In this document: piece by piece, positions 9,017 to 16,946 of the stretch
Layout of the letters: every line of letters starts with the position of its first letter
How positions within the stretch are numbered: position 1 is the stretch's first letter
Assembly: GCA_037145635.1 (NCBI GenBank)
Contig: JBBCXB010000002.1
Coordinates: forward strand, 372,001 to 436,000
Direction: 5' to 3'
Source: JAATFS01 sp037145635
GTDB lineage: Bacteria; Pseudomonadota; Gammaproteobacteria; Xanthomonadales; Xanthomonadaceae
DNA: 64,000 nt
Program-made: the position numbers and the translations under genes
Notes under the pieces: model-generated
Told to the model about the DNA's origin: nothing
The model's database searches: none
What the model saw: only the letters and a program-made list of their open reading frames with translations

Positions 9017-9553
9017 TCAGGAGAAGTCGGGGAACACACCGGTCAGCGCTATACAAAAGTTCAGCGCGAGGTAGGGCTGGCGGTTCTCGTGCGCCCCTGC
9101 CCCACCGGTCGGCGCTAGCGCGCTGGGATGGAACGGCGCGTCGGGCGTGGCCGCGTTGAAGGGCCGCGCCGTCGTGCTGCCCAGCGACGACAGTCCCGCG
9201 CCGGCCGCCGGCGTGCCGCTCTTCTTGGTCTGGTCGGACTGCGAGTAGGCGTGGACGTCGTGCCTGTGCGCCGGGATCTGCGGGGCCTGCAGGGTCACGC
9301 CGGCCTCGCCGAACGCGCTTCCCAGGCTGTGCGATGTCAGGCCCGTCCCCGGGCCCTGTCCGCAGCCGGCACGGGCGCTGAAGTTCGGCAGCTGGAACGT
9401 GCTCGATCCATTGCCGCCGAAGGCCACGCCGAGCAACGAGTAGAGCGCCACGTTCTGCGTCAGCGGCAGCGTGGCACCGTTGCAATAGGCCCAGCCGTAG
9501 GGATTGAAGTCGAACGCGAAGATCTGGATTTCGCCGAAGTACGGTTCTGTCAT
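9017..9553 (-). CDS. Phage tail collar domain protein (MdpB-like), copy 3
   Basis: 178 residues. It starts M-T-E-P-Y-F-G-E-I-Q-I-F-A-F-D-F, the collar-domain start, followed by G-W-A-Y-C-N-G, a Y-S-L-L-G core and the F-x-L-P-N-F/L-R-G-R type segment. The C-terminal half contains I-P-A-H-R-H and ends L-N-F-C-I-A-L-T-G-V-F-P. It shares this plan with the two genes upstream. The family includes short-tail-fibre collar domains and the microcystin-related MdpB proteins of free-living bacteria. No other phage gene is nearby, so a chromosomal role is more likely than a prophage. Confidence 0.88.
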   Translation of the reverse strand: MTEPYFGEIQIFAFDFNPYGWAYCNGATLPLTQNVALYSLLGVAFGGNGSSTFQLPNFSARAGCGQGPGTGLTSHSLGSAFGEAGVTLQAPQIPAHRHDVHAYSQSDQTKKSGTPAAGAGLSSLGSTTARPFNAATPDAPFHPSALAPTGGAGAHENRQPYLALNFCIALTGVFPDFS

Positions 9554-9602
9554 GAGCGGGATCCTTCCGGGTGCGTGCGTGCGCCGGCTGCTGCGCCGAC
9601 GC

Positions 9603-10130
9603 TCAGCTCTGTTGCGGGAACTGGCCCACGGTGGCGATGCAGTACTGCACCGTCAGGGTCGGCATCAGGTTGTCGTGGGCCTGCCCGGTCCCGGCCAGGG
9701 TGGTCGAGGTCGCGGCCATCGTCACGGCCGTCGCGCCGGTGAGGTCGGTGGCGTAGAACACGTCGCCGCTGACCGCCGCCGGCACCAGGCCGCTCGGCGC
9801 GTTCGAGGTGGCCGCAGCGGTCGTGGCCATCAGCGTATGGGTATGCGCGGGCAGGTGCGCTTCGAGGAGGGTGACCGTCTCGGTGCCCGCGGCTTGCCCG
9901 ATCGGGCGGTTGGTCAGGCCGGTGCCCTGGCCTTGGTGGATCGGCACACGGCCGCGCAGGTCGGGTACGCCGAAGGTGGTCTGGCCGTCGCCGCCATAGG
10001 TGGTGCCGAGCAGCACGAACAAGGTCTCGTAGTCGCTGACTCTCAGCAGGCTGCCATCGCAGGCCTGCCAGCCCACGGGCATGCGCCCGAAGCCGAACAT
10101 GCGGATCTCGCCGATGAAGGGAACGCTCAT
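9603..10130 (-). CDS. Phage tail collar domain protein (MdpB-like), copy 2
   Basis: 175 residues, starting M-S-V-P-F-I-G-E-I-R-M-F-G-F. It keeps G-W-Q-A-C-D-G, the L-G-T-T-Y-G-G-D-G loop, V-P-D-L-R-G-R and the L-P-A-H-T-H segment, and ends V-Q-Y-C-I-A-T-V-G-Q-F-P. The middle third is rich in Ala, Thr and Ser. It is a paralogue of the genes on both sides, and the spacings of about 50 bases indicate one operon. It has no signal peptide, so any surface exposure would need a dedicated route. Function unknown. Confidence 0.88.
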   Translation of the reverse strand: MSVPFIGEIRMFGFGRMPVGWQACDGSLLRVSDYETLFVLLGTTYGGDGQTTFGVPDLRGRVPIHQGQGTGLTNRPIGQAAGTETVTLLEAHLPAHTHTLMATTAAATSNAPSGLVPAAVSGDVFYATDLTGATAVTMAATSTTLAGTGQAHDNLMPTLTVQYCIATVGQFPQQS

Positions 10131-10188
10131 CTGTATCCTCCGTGATCAATGAAGACGCCCTGCGGCGCCACTATGCCTGCGAGACGGG

Positions 10189-10728
10189 CTAGGACCGCGT
10201 CGGATAGAGGCCCTGCAGCGCGATGCAGAAGCTGATCGTGCTGTAGGGCTGCATGTTCGGATGCGCCTGGTTCGCGCCCGTGGCGCCCACCGTCGTCGCG
10301 CTCAGGCCCACGGTCGTGCCCGGCGCCGCGTACAGCGATGCAGCGGTGCCGTTGGCATTCTTGGCGAACACGTGCGCCAGCGGGTTGCGGTTGTCGCCGT
10401 TGGCGCTGGATCCCATCAGTTGGTGGGTATGCGGCGGGATCTGCGCCTCCAGCAGCGCAACCGCCTCGGCGCCGGCGGCGGTGGCAATCGCTTGCTGCGG
10501 CGGCTGCCACGCTGGGTCCACCGATGGTGCATAGCCGACCGGGGTGCGGCCGCGCAGGTCCGGGAGGGCGAAGGTGACGTTGGCGGTACCGCCGTACCGG
10601 TTGCCGAGCAGGGAAAACAGCGCCTGGTTCTGGTTCACCGGAAGCAGCTGCCCGTTGCACTGCGCGTAATACCGGGGCGCGAAGCTGAAACCGGTCATCA
10701 TGATCTGACCGATAAAGGAATCGCTCAT
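10189..10728 (-). CDS. Phage tail collar domain protein (MdpB-like), copy 1
   Basis: 179 residues, first gene of the collar operon. It starts M-S-D-S-F-I-G-Q-I-M-M-T-G-F-S-F-A-P and keeps Y-A-Q-C-N-G, the L-G-N-R-Y-G-G loop, L-P-D-L-R-G-R and I-P-P-H-T-H; it ends I-S-F-C-I-A-L-Q-G-L-Y-P. The ATG at 10728 has AGGGAGA upstream and fixes the start, although the frame is open further. The three copies diverge mainly in the middle, as expected if the conserved ends assemble and the middle recognises different partners; that is inference. Confidence 0.88.
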   Translation of the reverse strand: MSDSFIGQIMMTGFSFAPRYYAQCNGQLLPVNQNQALFSLLGNRYGGTANVTFALPDLRGRTPVGYAPSVDPAWQPPQQAIATAAGAEAVALLEAQIPPHTHQLMGSSANGDNRNPLAHVFAKNANGTAASLYAAPGTTVGLSATTVGATGANQAHPNMQPYSTISFCIALQGLYPTRS

Positions 10729-10987
10729 GCGTATCTCCCTGAAGGTGCCCGGCGGTCCGGTGCCGGGTGCGGCTACTCTCCGCCAAGCCAATACCCCTTT
10801 GCAATAGGCAAACACCTGAATCAGACAGGAATGCCTTAACCATTTCTTTCTTTTCGAGTCAGTTCCTGTTCAAATGCCGTCGCAGCTGGACGGCCGCCCG
10901 TGGGGGGCGGGCCGGCATCGGCCTGCCCGAAGGCACAGGATCGTTGCCTACGCCACGGGATGGCGCAGAGTCCCAGGGAATACGGAA
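10729..10987. promoter_or_regulatory. AT-richer divergent promoter region
   Basis: This gap lies between the collar operon and the autotransporter gene, which diverge from it. The stretch 10785-10865 is clearly less GC-rich than its surroundings, as expected for promoters of both units. I cannot assign exact -35 and -10 boxes. Confidence 0.4.
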
Positions 10988-13900
10988 ATGCACAGCGCTC
11001 GCTCGCTTTCCCTCGCGCACGCCCGCGGCCGCATCGGCTGGGCTATCGCGTTCATGCTGCTGGCCGGCCTGCTGTTTCCGGGTCTGGCCGCCGCCGCCAC
11101 CTCGCCCTACTGCCCGACACTGTCGGCCACCGTCGCCGCCGGCGGCTCGGTCACCATCGACGTGAGCAACTGCGACGGCCCGGGCAACTTCGGCATCGGC
11201 TGGGACGGCAACCAGCCCACGCACGGCACGATCGTGATCAGCGCGCAGAGCGGCTCCGGCACGCAGACCGTGACTTACACCCACAACGGCGACTCGGCCA
11301 CCAGCGACAGTTTCCCGCTGGAGGACGAGAACGGCGACACCATCACCGTCAACATCACCATCACCCAGGCCTCCACGCCGACCGCGAGCATCTCGGTCTC
11401 GCCGAGCAGCCTCAACGAGGACAGCGGCAGCGCGTTCACCTATACGGTGACGCTGAGCGCCAGCCGTACCTCCGCCACCACCGTGAACCTCACCGCCAGC
11501 GGCACCGCGACCGCCGGCACCGACTACAGCGGCGCGGTCAGCAGCGTGACGGTCGCGGCCAATGCCACCACCGCCACGTTCGCCATCACCCCGATCGCCG
11601 ACACGGCGGTTGAACCGGACGAAACGGTGACCTACACGCTGGCCAGCGGCACCGGCTACACCGTCGGCAGCCCGTCCAGCGCGACCGCCACCATCGTCAA
11701 CGACGATGCGCTGGCGCTGGCGCCGACCTCGTTGCCGGCCGGCACCGCGGGCAGCGCGTACAGCCAGACCTTCACCACCAGCAACGGCACCGCCCCCTAC
11801 AGCTATGCCCGCACCGCCGGCACGCTGCCCAGCGGCCTCTCGCTGAACAGCGCCGGCGTGCTGTCCGGCACGCCCACCGTCGCGGGTAGCTTCACCTTCA
11901 CGGTCACGGTCACCGACAGCAACGCCTTCCAGGCCAGCCGCTCCTACACCCTGGCCATCGCCGCACCGACGATCGTGGTGGCGCCCACCAGCCTGACCGC
12001 GGCCACCCGCGACAGCGCCTACAGCCAGACGCTTTCGGCCAGCGGCGGTACCGCGCCTTATACCTTCGCGACCAGTGCCGGCACGCTGCCCACCGGGCTG
12101 TCGCTCTCCACCGCCGGCGTCCTGTCGGGCACCCCCACCACGCAGGGGTCCTACAGCTTTACCGTCACCGCCACCGACGCCAATGGCTTCACCGGTTCCC
12201 GCGCCTATGCGCTCACCGTCGCCGCGCCGGCCCTGGCACTGCCCGCCACCACGCTGCCCGCCGGCACCGCCGGCACTGCCTACAGCGCCGCGATCAATGC
12301 GGCCACCGGCGGCACCGCGCCCTACACCTACGCGCTCAGCGCCGGTACCCTGCCCACCGGCATCAGCGTCAACAGCGGCACCGGGGCGCTCAGCGGAACG
12401 CCCACCGTGGCCGGCAGCTTCAGCTTCACCCTCACCGTGACCGACAGCGCCGCGGCGCAGGCCACCCGCGCCTACACGCTGACCATCGCCGCGCCGAGCA
12501 TCGCGCTCACGCCGGCCAGCCTGGCCGCGGCCACCCGCGACACCGCCTACAGCCAGACGCTCTCGGCCGGCGGTGGCACGGCGCCCTACAGCTATGCGGT
12601 CACCTCCGGCACCTTGCCGGCCGGGCTGTCGCTGTCGACCGCGGGCACGCTCGCCGGCACCCCGACCACGCAGGGCTCGTACAGCTTCACCGTCACCGCC
12701 ACCGATGCCAACGGCTTCACCGGCAGCCAGGCGTACGCGCTGACCGTGGCCTCGCCGACCCTGGCGCTGCCCGCCACCACGCTGGCCGCGGGCACCGCCG
12801 GGACCGCCTACGGCGCCACGCTCAATGCGGCCACCGGCGGCACCGCGCCCTATGCCTACGCCCTCAGCGCCGGCAGCCTGCCCGCCGGTGTCACGTTTGA
12901 CGCCGGCGCCCGCACGCTCAGCGGCACGCCCACCGTGTCCGGCAGCTTCAGCTTCACCGTCACCGTGACCGACAGCGTCGCGGCGCAGGCCACCCGCAGC
13001 TATACGCTGACCATCGCCGCACCGGGCATCGCGCTGGCACCGTCCAGCCTGCCGGCCGCCACCCGCGGCAGCGCGTACAGCCAGACCCTGAGCGCCAGCG
13101 GCGGGATCGCGCCCTACACTTACGCGGTCACCAGCGGCACCCTGCCCACCGGTCTGGCCCTGGGCAGCGGCGGCACCCTGGCCGGCACGCCTAGTGCCGA
13201 AGGCAGCTTCGGCTTCACCGTCACCGCCACCGATGCCCACGGCTTCACCGGCAGCCAGCCCTACACCCTGGCCGTGAGCGGGCCGAACGTGGTACTGCCG
13301 CCAGGCGCACCGTTGCCGGACGGCCGGGTCGACCAGGCCTACGCGGCCGCGATCGACCCGGCCACCGGCGGCAACGCTCCGTACCGCTATGCCCTCAGCG
13401 CGGGCGCCCTGCCGCCCGGCATCGCGCTCGACCAGGCGACCGGCAACCTGCATGGCACGCCCACCACGGCCGGCGGCTTCGGCTTCACCGTGACCGTCAC
13501 CGACAGCACCCCGGGTACGCCGGCACAGGCCAGCCGCAGCTACACCCTGACGATCGCCGACGCGGCGCTGAGCCTGGAACCTTCCCCCCTGCCGGCAGCC
13601 GCTCGCGGCGCAGCCTACCGCCACGACCTCCGTGCCGGCGGCGGTGTCGCGCCCTACGCCTTCGCCATCAGCGCCGGCGCCCTGCCGCAGGGCGTGACCC
13701 TCTCCGGCAGCGGCACGCTGGCCGGCACGCCCACCGTCGAGGGCAGTTTCGCGTTCACCGTCACCGTCACCGATGCGGCCGGTTCCAGCGCCACGCAGCC
13801 GTACACGCTCAGCGTCGGCAGCGCGGCACTGGGCCTCGAGTCGTCCGGGGTGCCGGCGGCCGTGCGCGGCGCGGCCTACCGCCACGACCTGCGTGTCGAC

Positions 13901-15787
13901 GGCGGCGTCGCACCCTACGCCTTTGCCGTCAGCGCCGGCGCCCTGCCGCAGGGCGTGACCCTGTCCAGCAGCGGCACGCTGGCCGGCACGCCCACCGTCG
14001 AGGGCAGCTTCGCGTTCACCGTCACCGTCACCGATGCGGCCGGTTCCAGCGCCGCGCAGGCGTACACGCTGACGGTCGGCAGCGCAGTGCCGGTCGCGGT
14101 GGACGACAGCGCCTCCACCCTGGCCGATACCGCCGCCACGATCGCGGTCACCGCCAACGACGCCGGCACCATCGATGCCGTCGCCGTGGTCGTCGCGCCC
14201 GAGCACGGCACCGCCACCGTCAACGGCCTGCAGATCGTCTACACCCCGGCCGCCGGCTACAGCGGCAACGACCTGCTGCGCTACACCGCCAACGGCCCCG
14301 GCGGCACCTCGGCCCCGGCCACGGTGACGATCACCGTCAACGCGCGTCCGGTCGCGGTCTCGACCACCGCCTCGGCCGTGCCGGGCGAGAGCCAGACAGT
14401 GGACATCAGCAGCAGCGCCCTCGGCGGGCCATTCGTGGCCGCCACCCTGGTCGCGGTGCTGCCGGCGGGCGCCGGCACCGCCAGCATCGTCCGCGTCGGC
14501 AGCAGCGCGCGTGCGGCCACGGTCGCCGCCGCGGCGGCCGACGAAGCGCGCTTCATGCTGCAGTTCACCCCCGACCCGGCCTTCTCCGGCCAGGCCACCG
14601 TGCGCTTCACCCTGTCCAACGCCTACGCCACCTCGGCCGAGGCTGACGTGGTGTTCACCGTGGCACCGCGGCGCGATCCCAGCGCCGATGCGGAAGTGCG
14701 CGGGCTGCTCGATGCCCAGGCCGAGTCCACCCGGCGCTTCGCCAAGGCGCAGATCGACAACTTCCAGCGTCGCCTGGAAGCCACCCACCATGGCGAGCGC
14801 GGCTTCAACAACGGCCTGAGCTTCCAGCCCACCTCGCACTGCCGCGAGGCCGAGCGCGGCGTGGCCGCCCAGCCCTGCAGCGCCGCCGCGGCCGAGCGCG
14901 ACGACGGCCTGGCCGAGGCCGGCCCGGCCGCCACACCCGGCGAGGACGCCCGCGGCGACCTCGGGCTGTGGGTGGGCGGCGCGATCCGCTCCGGCAGCAT
15001 CGACCGCCGCGCCGACCGCGCCGGCGTCGACTTCCAGACCGACGGCCTGAGCGTGGGCGCCGACTACCGCCTGAGCACGTCCCTGGCGGTGGGTGCCGGC
15101 CTGGGCTGGGGCCGCGACGACAGCGACATCGGCAGCAACGGCAGCCGCAGCCAGGGCAGCGCCTACACCCTGGCGCTGTACGCCAGCTTCCATCCGGGGC
15201 GCCACTTCTTCTTCGACACCCTGCTCGGCTACCAGCTGCTGGCCTACGACCTGCGCCGCTACGTCACCGACGACGGCAGCCTGGCCGACGGCCGCCGCGA
15301 CGGCCGCCAGTGGATCGCCTCGGTCTCGACCGGTGCCGACCTGCAGCGCGGCGCGATGCAGGTCACCCCGTACGCCCGCGTCGACCTGGCGCGCGCCACC
15401 CTCGACGGCTACGCCGAGACCAGCCCGGCGCCATACGCGCTGCGCTACGGCGACATGGACGTGGACACCACCACCGGCAACCTGGGCGTGCGCCTGGAGT
15501 GGCGGCGCACGGTGGCCTGGGGCCGCTTCGTGCCGCAGCTGCGGATCGAGTACCAGCACGACTTCCAGGGCCGCGGCGCCGCCGACCTGAGCTACGCCGA
15601 TCTCAGCGGCGGCCCGTTCTACCGCAGCGGCCTGAGCGTGTTCGACCACAACCGGCTGATGCTGGGCGTGGGCGGCGCGTTCGTCACCGACGGCGGCCTG
15701 TCCACCCGCCTGGAGTACCGCGCCGTCACCGACGGCGACGGCGGCCGCGACCAGACCTGGATGCTGAACCTCGAGAAGAAGTACTGA
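10988..15787 (+). CDS. Autotransporter with Calx-beta and Ig-like repeats
   Basis: A 1599-residue surface protein. Residues 1-37 form a signal peptide with an extended basic start. A short N-terminal domain is followed by a Calx-beta-like domain (residues about 130-235). About nine putative-Ig repeats of 85-95 residues follow, each with the pattern A-x-Y-S-Q-T ... G-T-A-P-Y-x-Y/F-A ... G-T-L-P-x-G-L ... L-x-G-T-P-T ... F-T-V-T-x-T-D. Two cadherin/Big_9-like domains come next (about 1035-1225). The last 270 residues are a beta-barrel autotransporter domain with alternating aromatic strands. The final residue is Tyr, not the commoner Phe or Trp. Adhesion or surface contact is the likely role. 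No protease or lipase motif is visible in the passenger. Confidence 0.9.
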   Translation: MHSARSLSLAHARGRIGWAIAFMLLAGLLFPGLAAAATSPYCPTLSATVAAGGSVTIDVSNCDGPGNFGIGWDGNQPTHGTIVISAQSGSGTQTVTYTHNGDSATSDSFPLEDENGDTITVNITITQASTPTASISVSPSSLNEDSGSAFTYTVTLSASRTSATTVNLTASGTATAGTDYSGAVSSVTVAANATTATFAITPIADTAVEPDETVTYTLASGTGYTVGSPSSATATIVNDDALALAPTSLPAGTAGSAYSQTFTTSNGTAPYSYARTAGTLPSGLSLNSAGVLSGTPTVAGSFTFTVTVTDSNAFQASRSYTLAIAAPTIVVAPTSLTAATRDSAYSQTLSASGGTAPYTFATSAGTLPTGLSLSTAGVLSGTPTTQGSYSFTVTATDANGFTGSRAYALTVAAPALALPATTLPAGTAGTAYSAAINAATGGTAPYTYALSAGTLPTGISVNSGTGALSGTPTVAGSFSFTLTVTDSAAAQATRAYTLTIAAPSIALTPASLAAATRDTAYSQTLSAGGGTAPYSYAVTSGTLPAGLSLSTAGTLAGTPTTQGSYSFTVTATDANGFTGSQAYALTVASPTLALPATTLAAGTAGTAYGATLNAATGGTAPYAYALSAGSLPAGVTFDAGARTLSGTPTVSGSFSFTVTVTDSVAAQATRSYTLTIAAPGIALAPSSLPAATRGSAYSQTLSASGGIAPYTYAVTSGTLPTGLALGSGGTLAGTPSAEGSFGFTVTATDAHGFTGSQPYTLAVSGPNVVLPPGAPLPDGRVDQAYAAAIDPATGGNAPYRYALSAGALPPGIALDQATGNLHGTPTTAGGFGFTVTVTDSTPGTPAQASRSYTLTIADAALSLEPSPLPAAARGAAYRHDLRAGGGVAPYAFAISAGALPQGVTLSGSGTLAGTPTVEGSFAFTVTVTDAAGSSATQPYTLSVGSAALGLESSGVPAAVRGAAYRHDLRVDGGVAPYAFAVSAGALPQGVTLSSSGTLAGTPTVEGSFAFTVTVTDAAGSSAAQAYTLTVGSAVPVAVDDSASTLADTAATIAVTANDAGTIDAVAVVVAPEHGTATVNGLQIVYTPAAGYSGNDLLRYTANGPGGTSAPATVTITVNARPVAVSTTASAVPGESQTVDISSSALGGPFVAATLVAVLPAGAGTASIVRVGSSARAATVAAAAADEARFMLQFTPDPAFSGQATVRFTLSNAYATSAEADVVFTVAPRRDPSADAEVRGLLDAQAESTRRFAKAQIDNFQRRLEATHHGERGFNNGLSFQPTSHCREAERGVAAQPCSAAAAERDDGLAEAGPAATPGEDARGDLGLWVGGAIRSGSIDRRADRAGVDFQTDGLSVGADYRLSTSLAVGAGLGWGRDDSDIGSNGSRSQGSAYTLALYASFHPGRHFFFDTLLGYQLLAYDLRRYVTDDGSLADGRRDGRQWIASVSTGADLQRGAMQVTPYARVDLARATLDGYAETSPAPYALRYGDMDVDTTTGNLGVRLEWRRTVAWGRFVPQLRIEYQHDFQGRGAADLSYADLSGGPFYRSGLSVFDHNRLMLGVGGAFVTDGGLSTRLEYRAVTDGDGGRDQTWMLNLEKKY

Positions 15788-15794
15788 GGCCGGC

Positions 15795-15826
15795 GGCCCG
15801 CGCGCGGTGTTAGTCGCGCACGGGCC
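15795..15826 (+). terminator. Hairpin after autotransporter gene
   Basis: Arms GGCCCG-C-GCGCG and CGCGC-A-CGGGCC pair over eleven base pairs with one mismatch around an eight-base loop, starting eight bases after the stop codon. There is no T-run, so it may be a Rho-dependent end or an mRNA-stabilising stem. Confidence 0.5.
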
Positions 15827-15910
15827 TCGCGCTGCAACGCGGACCGGCTGATCGACAGCGACCACCGGCATGGCGCGGCCTGCCTGCCCGTCGCTATGCG
15901 TACCCGCACC

Positions 15911-16498
15911 TCAGTGCAGGCGCGCGCCGTACGCCGGTGCGGCTTCCGCCACGCCGGAGCGCGCACGGCGGCCTTTCCCGCGGCGCTGCCCCTCCACCTG
16001 CGCCAGCACCTCGCGCACGGCCGCCGTCGCCTCGACGATCGCACGGCCCAGCGCAGGCAAGGTGGGGTTGGCTAGAGTGGCGGGATCACTGGCCGCCACC
16101 ACGTCGCCGTAAGCCGATAGCGTCTGCAACAGCCGATCGAGCGTGTCGAGCTGGTCCAGCGTGAGGCCGAAGGCGATGTCGTCGGCCGGCGCATCGGCGA
16201 GCTCCGTCGTCGCATCGGCACCGGCCTCGCGAATCGCGGTGTCCGCCGTTGTCCGGTGCGCCGGCCACGACAGTTCGTCCAGCACCAGGTGCACCTGGTC
16301 CGCCAGCAATTCCATGCAGAAGGACAGCTCACCCCTGCGCACCTGCGGCGCGTCCTCGCGCTCCTCGTCCACCGTGCGCGGCTGCGCCAGGCGTGCGAGG
16401 AATCTCAGGTGATCCTTCAGCCGCAGCAGCCGGAACTGGCTGTCCTCGCCCAGGAAGTAGCCCGGCAGTTCGCGCTCGTCAAAGTGATAGTCCGACAT
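15911..16498 (-). CDS. XAC0095 family protein
   Basis: 195 residues. The N-terminus M-S-D-Y-H-F-D-E-R-E-L-P-G-Y-F-L and the following L-L-R-L-K-D-H-L-R-F-L-A-R-L-A-Q-P-R segment match the XAC0095-like family, small proteins restricted largely to Xanthomonadaceae. The middle part is acidic and helical; the end carries a basic patch (Q-R-R-G-K-G-R-R-A-R). The ATG follows a GAGGAGG site; the frame upstream is open a long way, through the structured leader, but has no supported start. Function unknown. In X. citri the family founder lies next to a predicted T4SS effector, and here an effector pair lies 3 kb away. Confidence 0.8.
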   Translation of the reverse strand: MSDYHFDERELPGYFLGEDSQFRLLRLKDHLRFLARLAQPRTVDEEREDAPQVRRGELSFCMELLADQVHLVLDELSWPAHRTTADTAIREAGADATTELADAPADDIAFGLTLDQLDTLDRLLQTLSAYGDVVAASDPATLANPTLPALGRAIVEATAAVREVLAQVEGQRRGKGRRARSGVAEAAPAYGARLH

Positions 16499-16556
16499 CG
16501 GTGCCTCCTCGTTCCATGAAGTGACCCGCCCGCCGGGAGTGGCGGACCGGAAGTCG

Positions 16557-16727
16557 GGAGGCTCGAAACCGCTAACAGCCGGCGGGCTTATTCCCCTTGC
16601 GGGTGTTGTATTCACCGCCCTCCCGACGCAGGGCATCGCGTCGGTTGCGCTTGCAGAACATGCAGGCACAAAAAACCCACCGGTTTGTCGGAGGTGGGTA
16701 CCGCTGTTAGCGGAGTTTCGAGGCTCC
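16557..16727 (-). repeat. 171-bp imperfect inverted-repeat unit
   Basis: The left arm 16557-16579 (GGAGGCTCGAAACCGCTAAC then AGC) and the right arm 16703-16727 are near-perfect reverse complements, differing by one G:G mismatch and a two-base bulge. Between them lie a terminator-like stem and a second stem near 16624-16643 (CGACGC/GCGTCG). As minus-strand RNA the arms would close a long helix about 60 bases upstream of the XAC0095 ATG. It could be a cis-regulatory RNA, a free small RNA, or a MITE-like repeat. Confidence 0.6.
16669..16699 (-). terminator. Intrinsic terminator inside the XAC0095 leader
   Basis: Minus-strand RNA reads ACCCACC, an 11-base loop, GGTGGGT, then TTTTTT. Stem 16675-16681/16693-16699, T-run at 16669-16675. 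It lies about 170 bases upstream of the XAC0095-family start, so transcription begun upstream would stop unless read through. Confidence 0.65.
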
Positions 16728-16814
16728 GTAATGCCGGGAGTGCTACCGAAGGCAAGCCGAGTCAATCGGGTATTACCATAGTAGCGCCCGCCCCCCACGC
16801 CATTAGTTCGCGCC

Positions 16815-16946
16815 ATGCCCGATGCACTCCGAGAGCTCCAGTCCGCCATGCGCCAGTTTGCGCAAGCACGTGACTGGGAACCGCTCCGCAACATCAAGTA
16901 TACGGAACCGGGCAGCGCTCCCGCCGCCGGAAAGAACCCCGCATGA
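16815..16946 (+). pseudogene. Internally deleted MazG-like pyrophosphohydrolase remnant
   Basis: The frame encodes only 43 residues. The first part, D-A-L-R-E-L-Q-S-A-M-R-Q-F-A-Q-A-R-D-W-E, matches the N-terminus of the short MazG-like nucleotide pyrophosphohydrolases. It then jumps to K-Y-T-E, which resembles their C-terminal K-Y-x-E. The catalytic E-x-x-E and E-x-x-D helices, about 70 residues, are absent. The stop overlaps the DUF2075 start as ATGA. Intact MazG-like genes commonly precede DUF2075 genes, so this looks like an in-frame-type deletion that kept the coupling point. It may survive only as a leader peptide. Confidence 0.6.

Larger units (their letters stand above)
16499..16814 (-). 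promoter_or_regulatory. Structured leader region of the XAC0095-family gene
   Basis: This 316-base gap holds no convincing gene. On the minus strand it carries an imperfect inverted repeat (separate entry), a hairpin-plus-T-run inside it, and a GC-rich hairpin around 16528-16548 close to the XAC0095 start. An AT-rich patch at 16775-16795 could hold the promoter for the minus-strand leader. Confidence 0.5.

Noticed and set aside
9017..10728. Tail-collar genes read as a prophage
   Set aside because: No integrase, capsid, terminase, tail-tube or lysis genes and no att repeats are nearby, and MdpB-like collar genes are common in chromosomes.
10859..15871. Minus-strand open frame of about 1670 codons opposite the autotransporter gene
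   Set aside because: It arises from GC-rich repeats in which the antisense frame lacks stops. The peptide is low-complexity Gly/Ala/Val/Arg and shows no domain, while the plus frame has a signal peptide, Ig-like repeats and a barrel.
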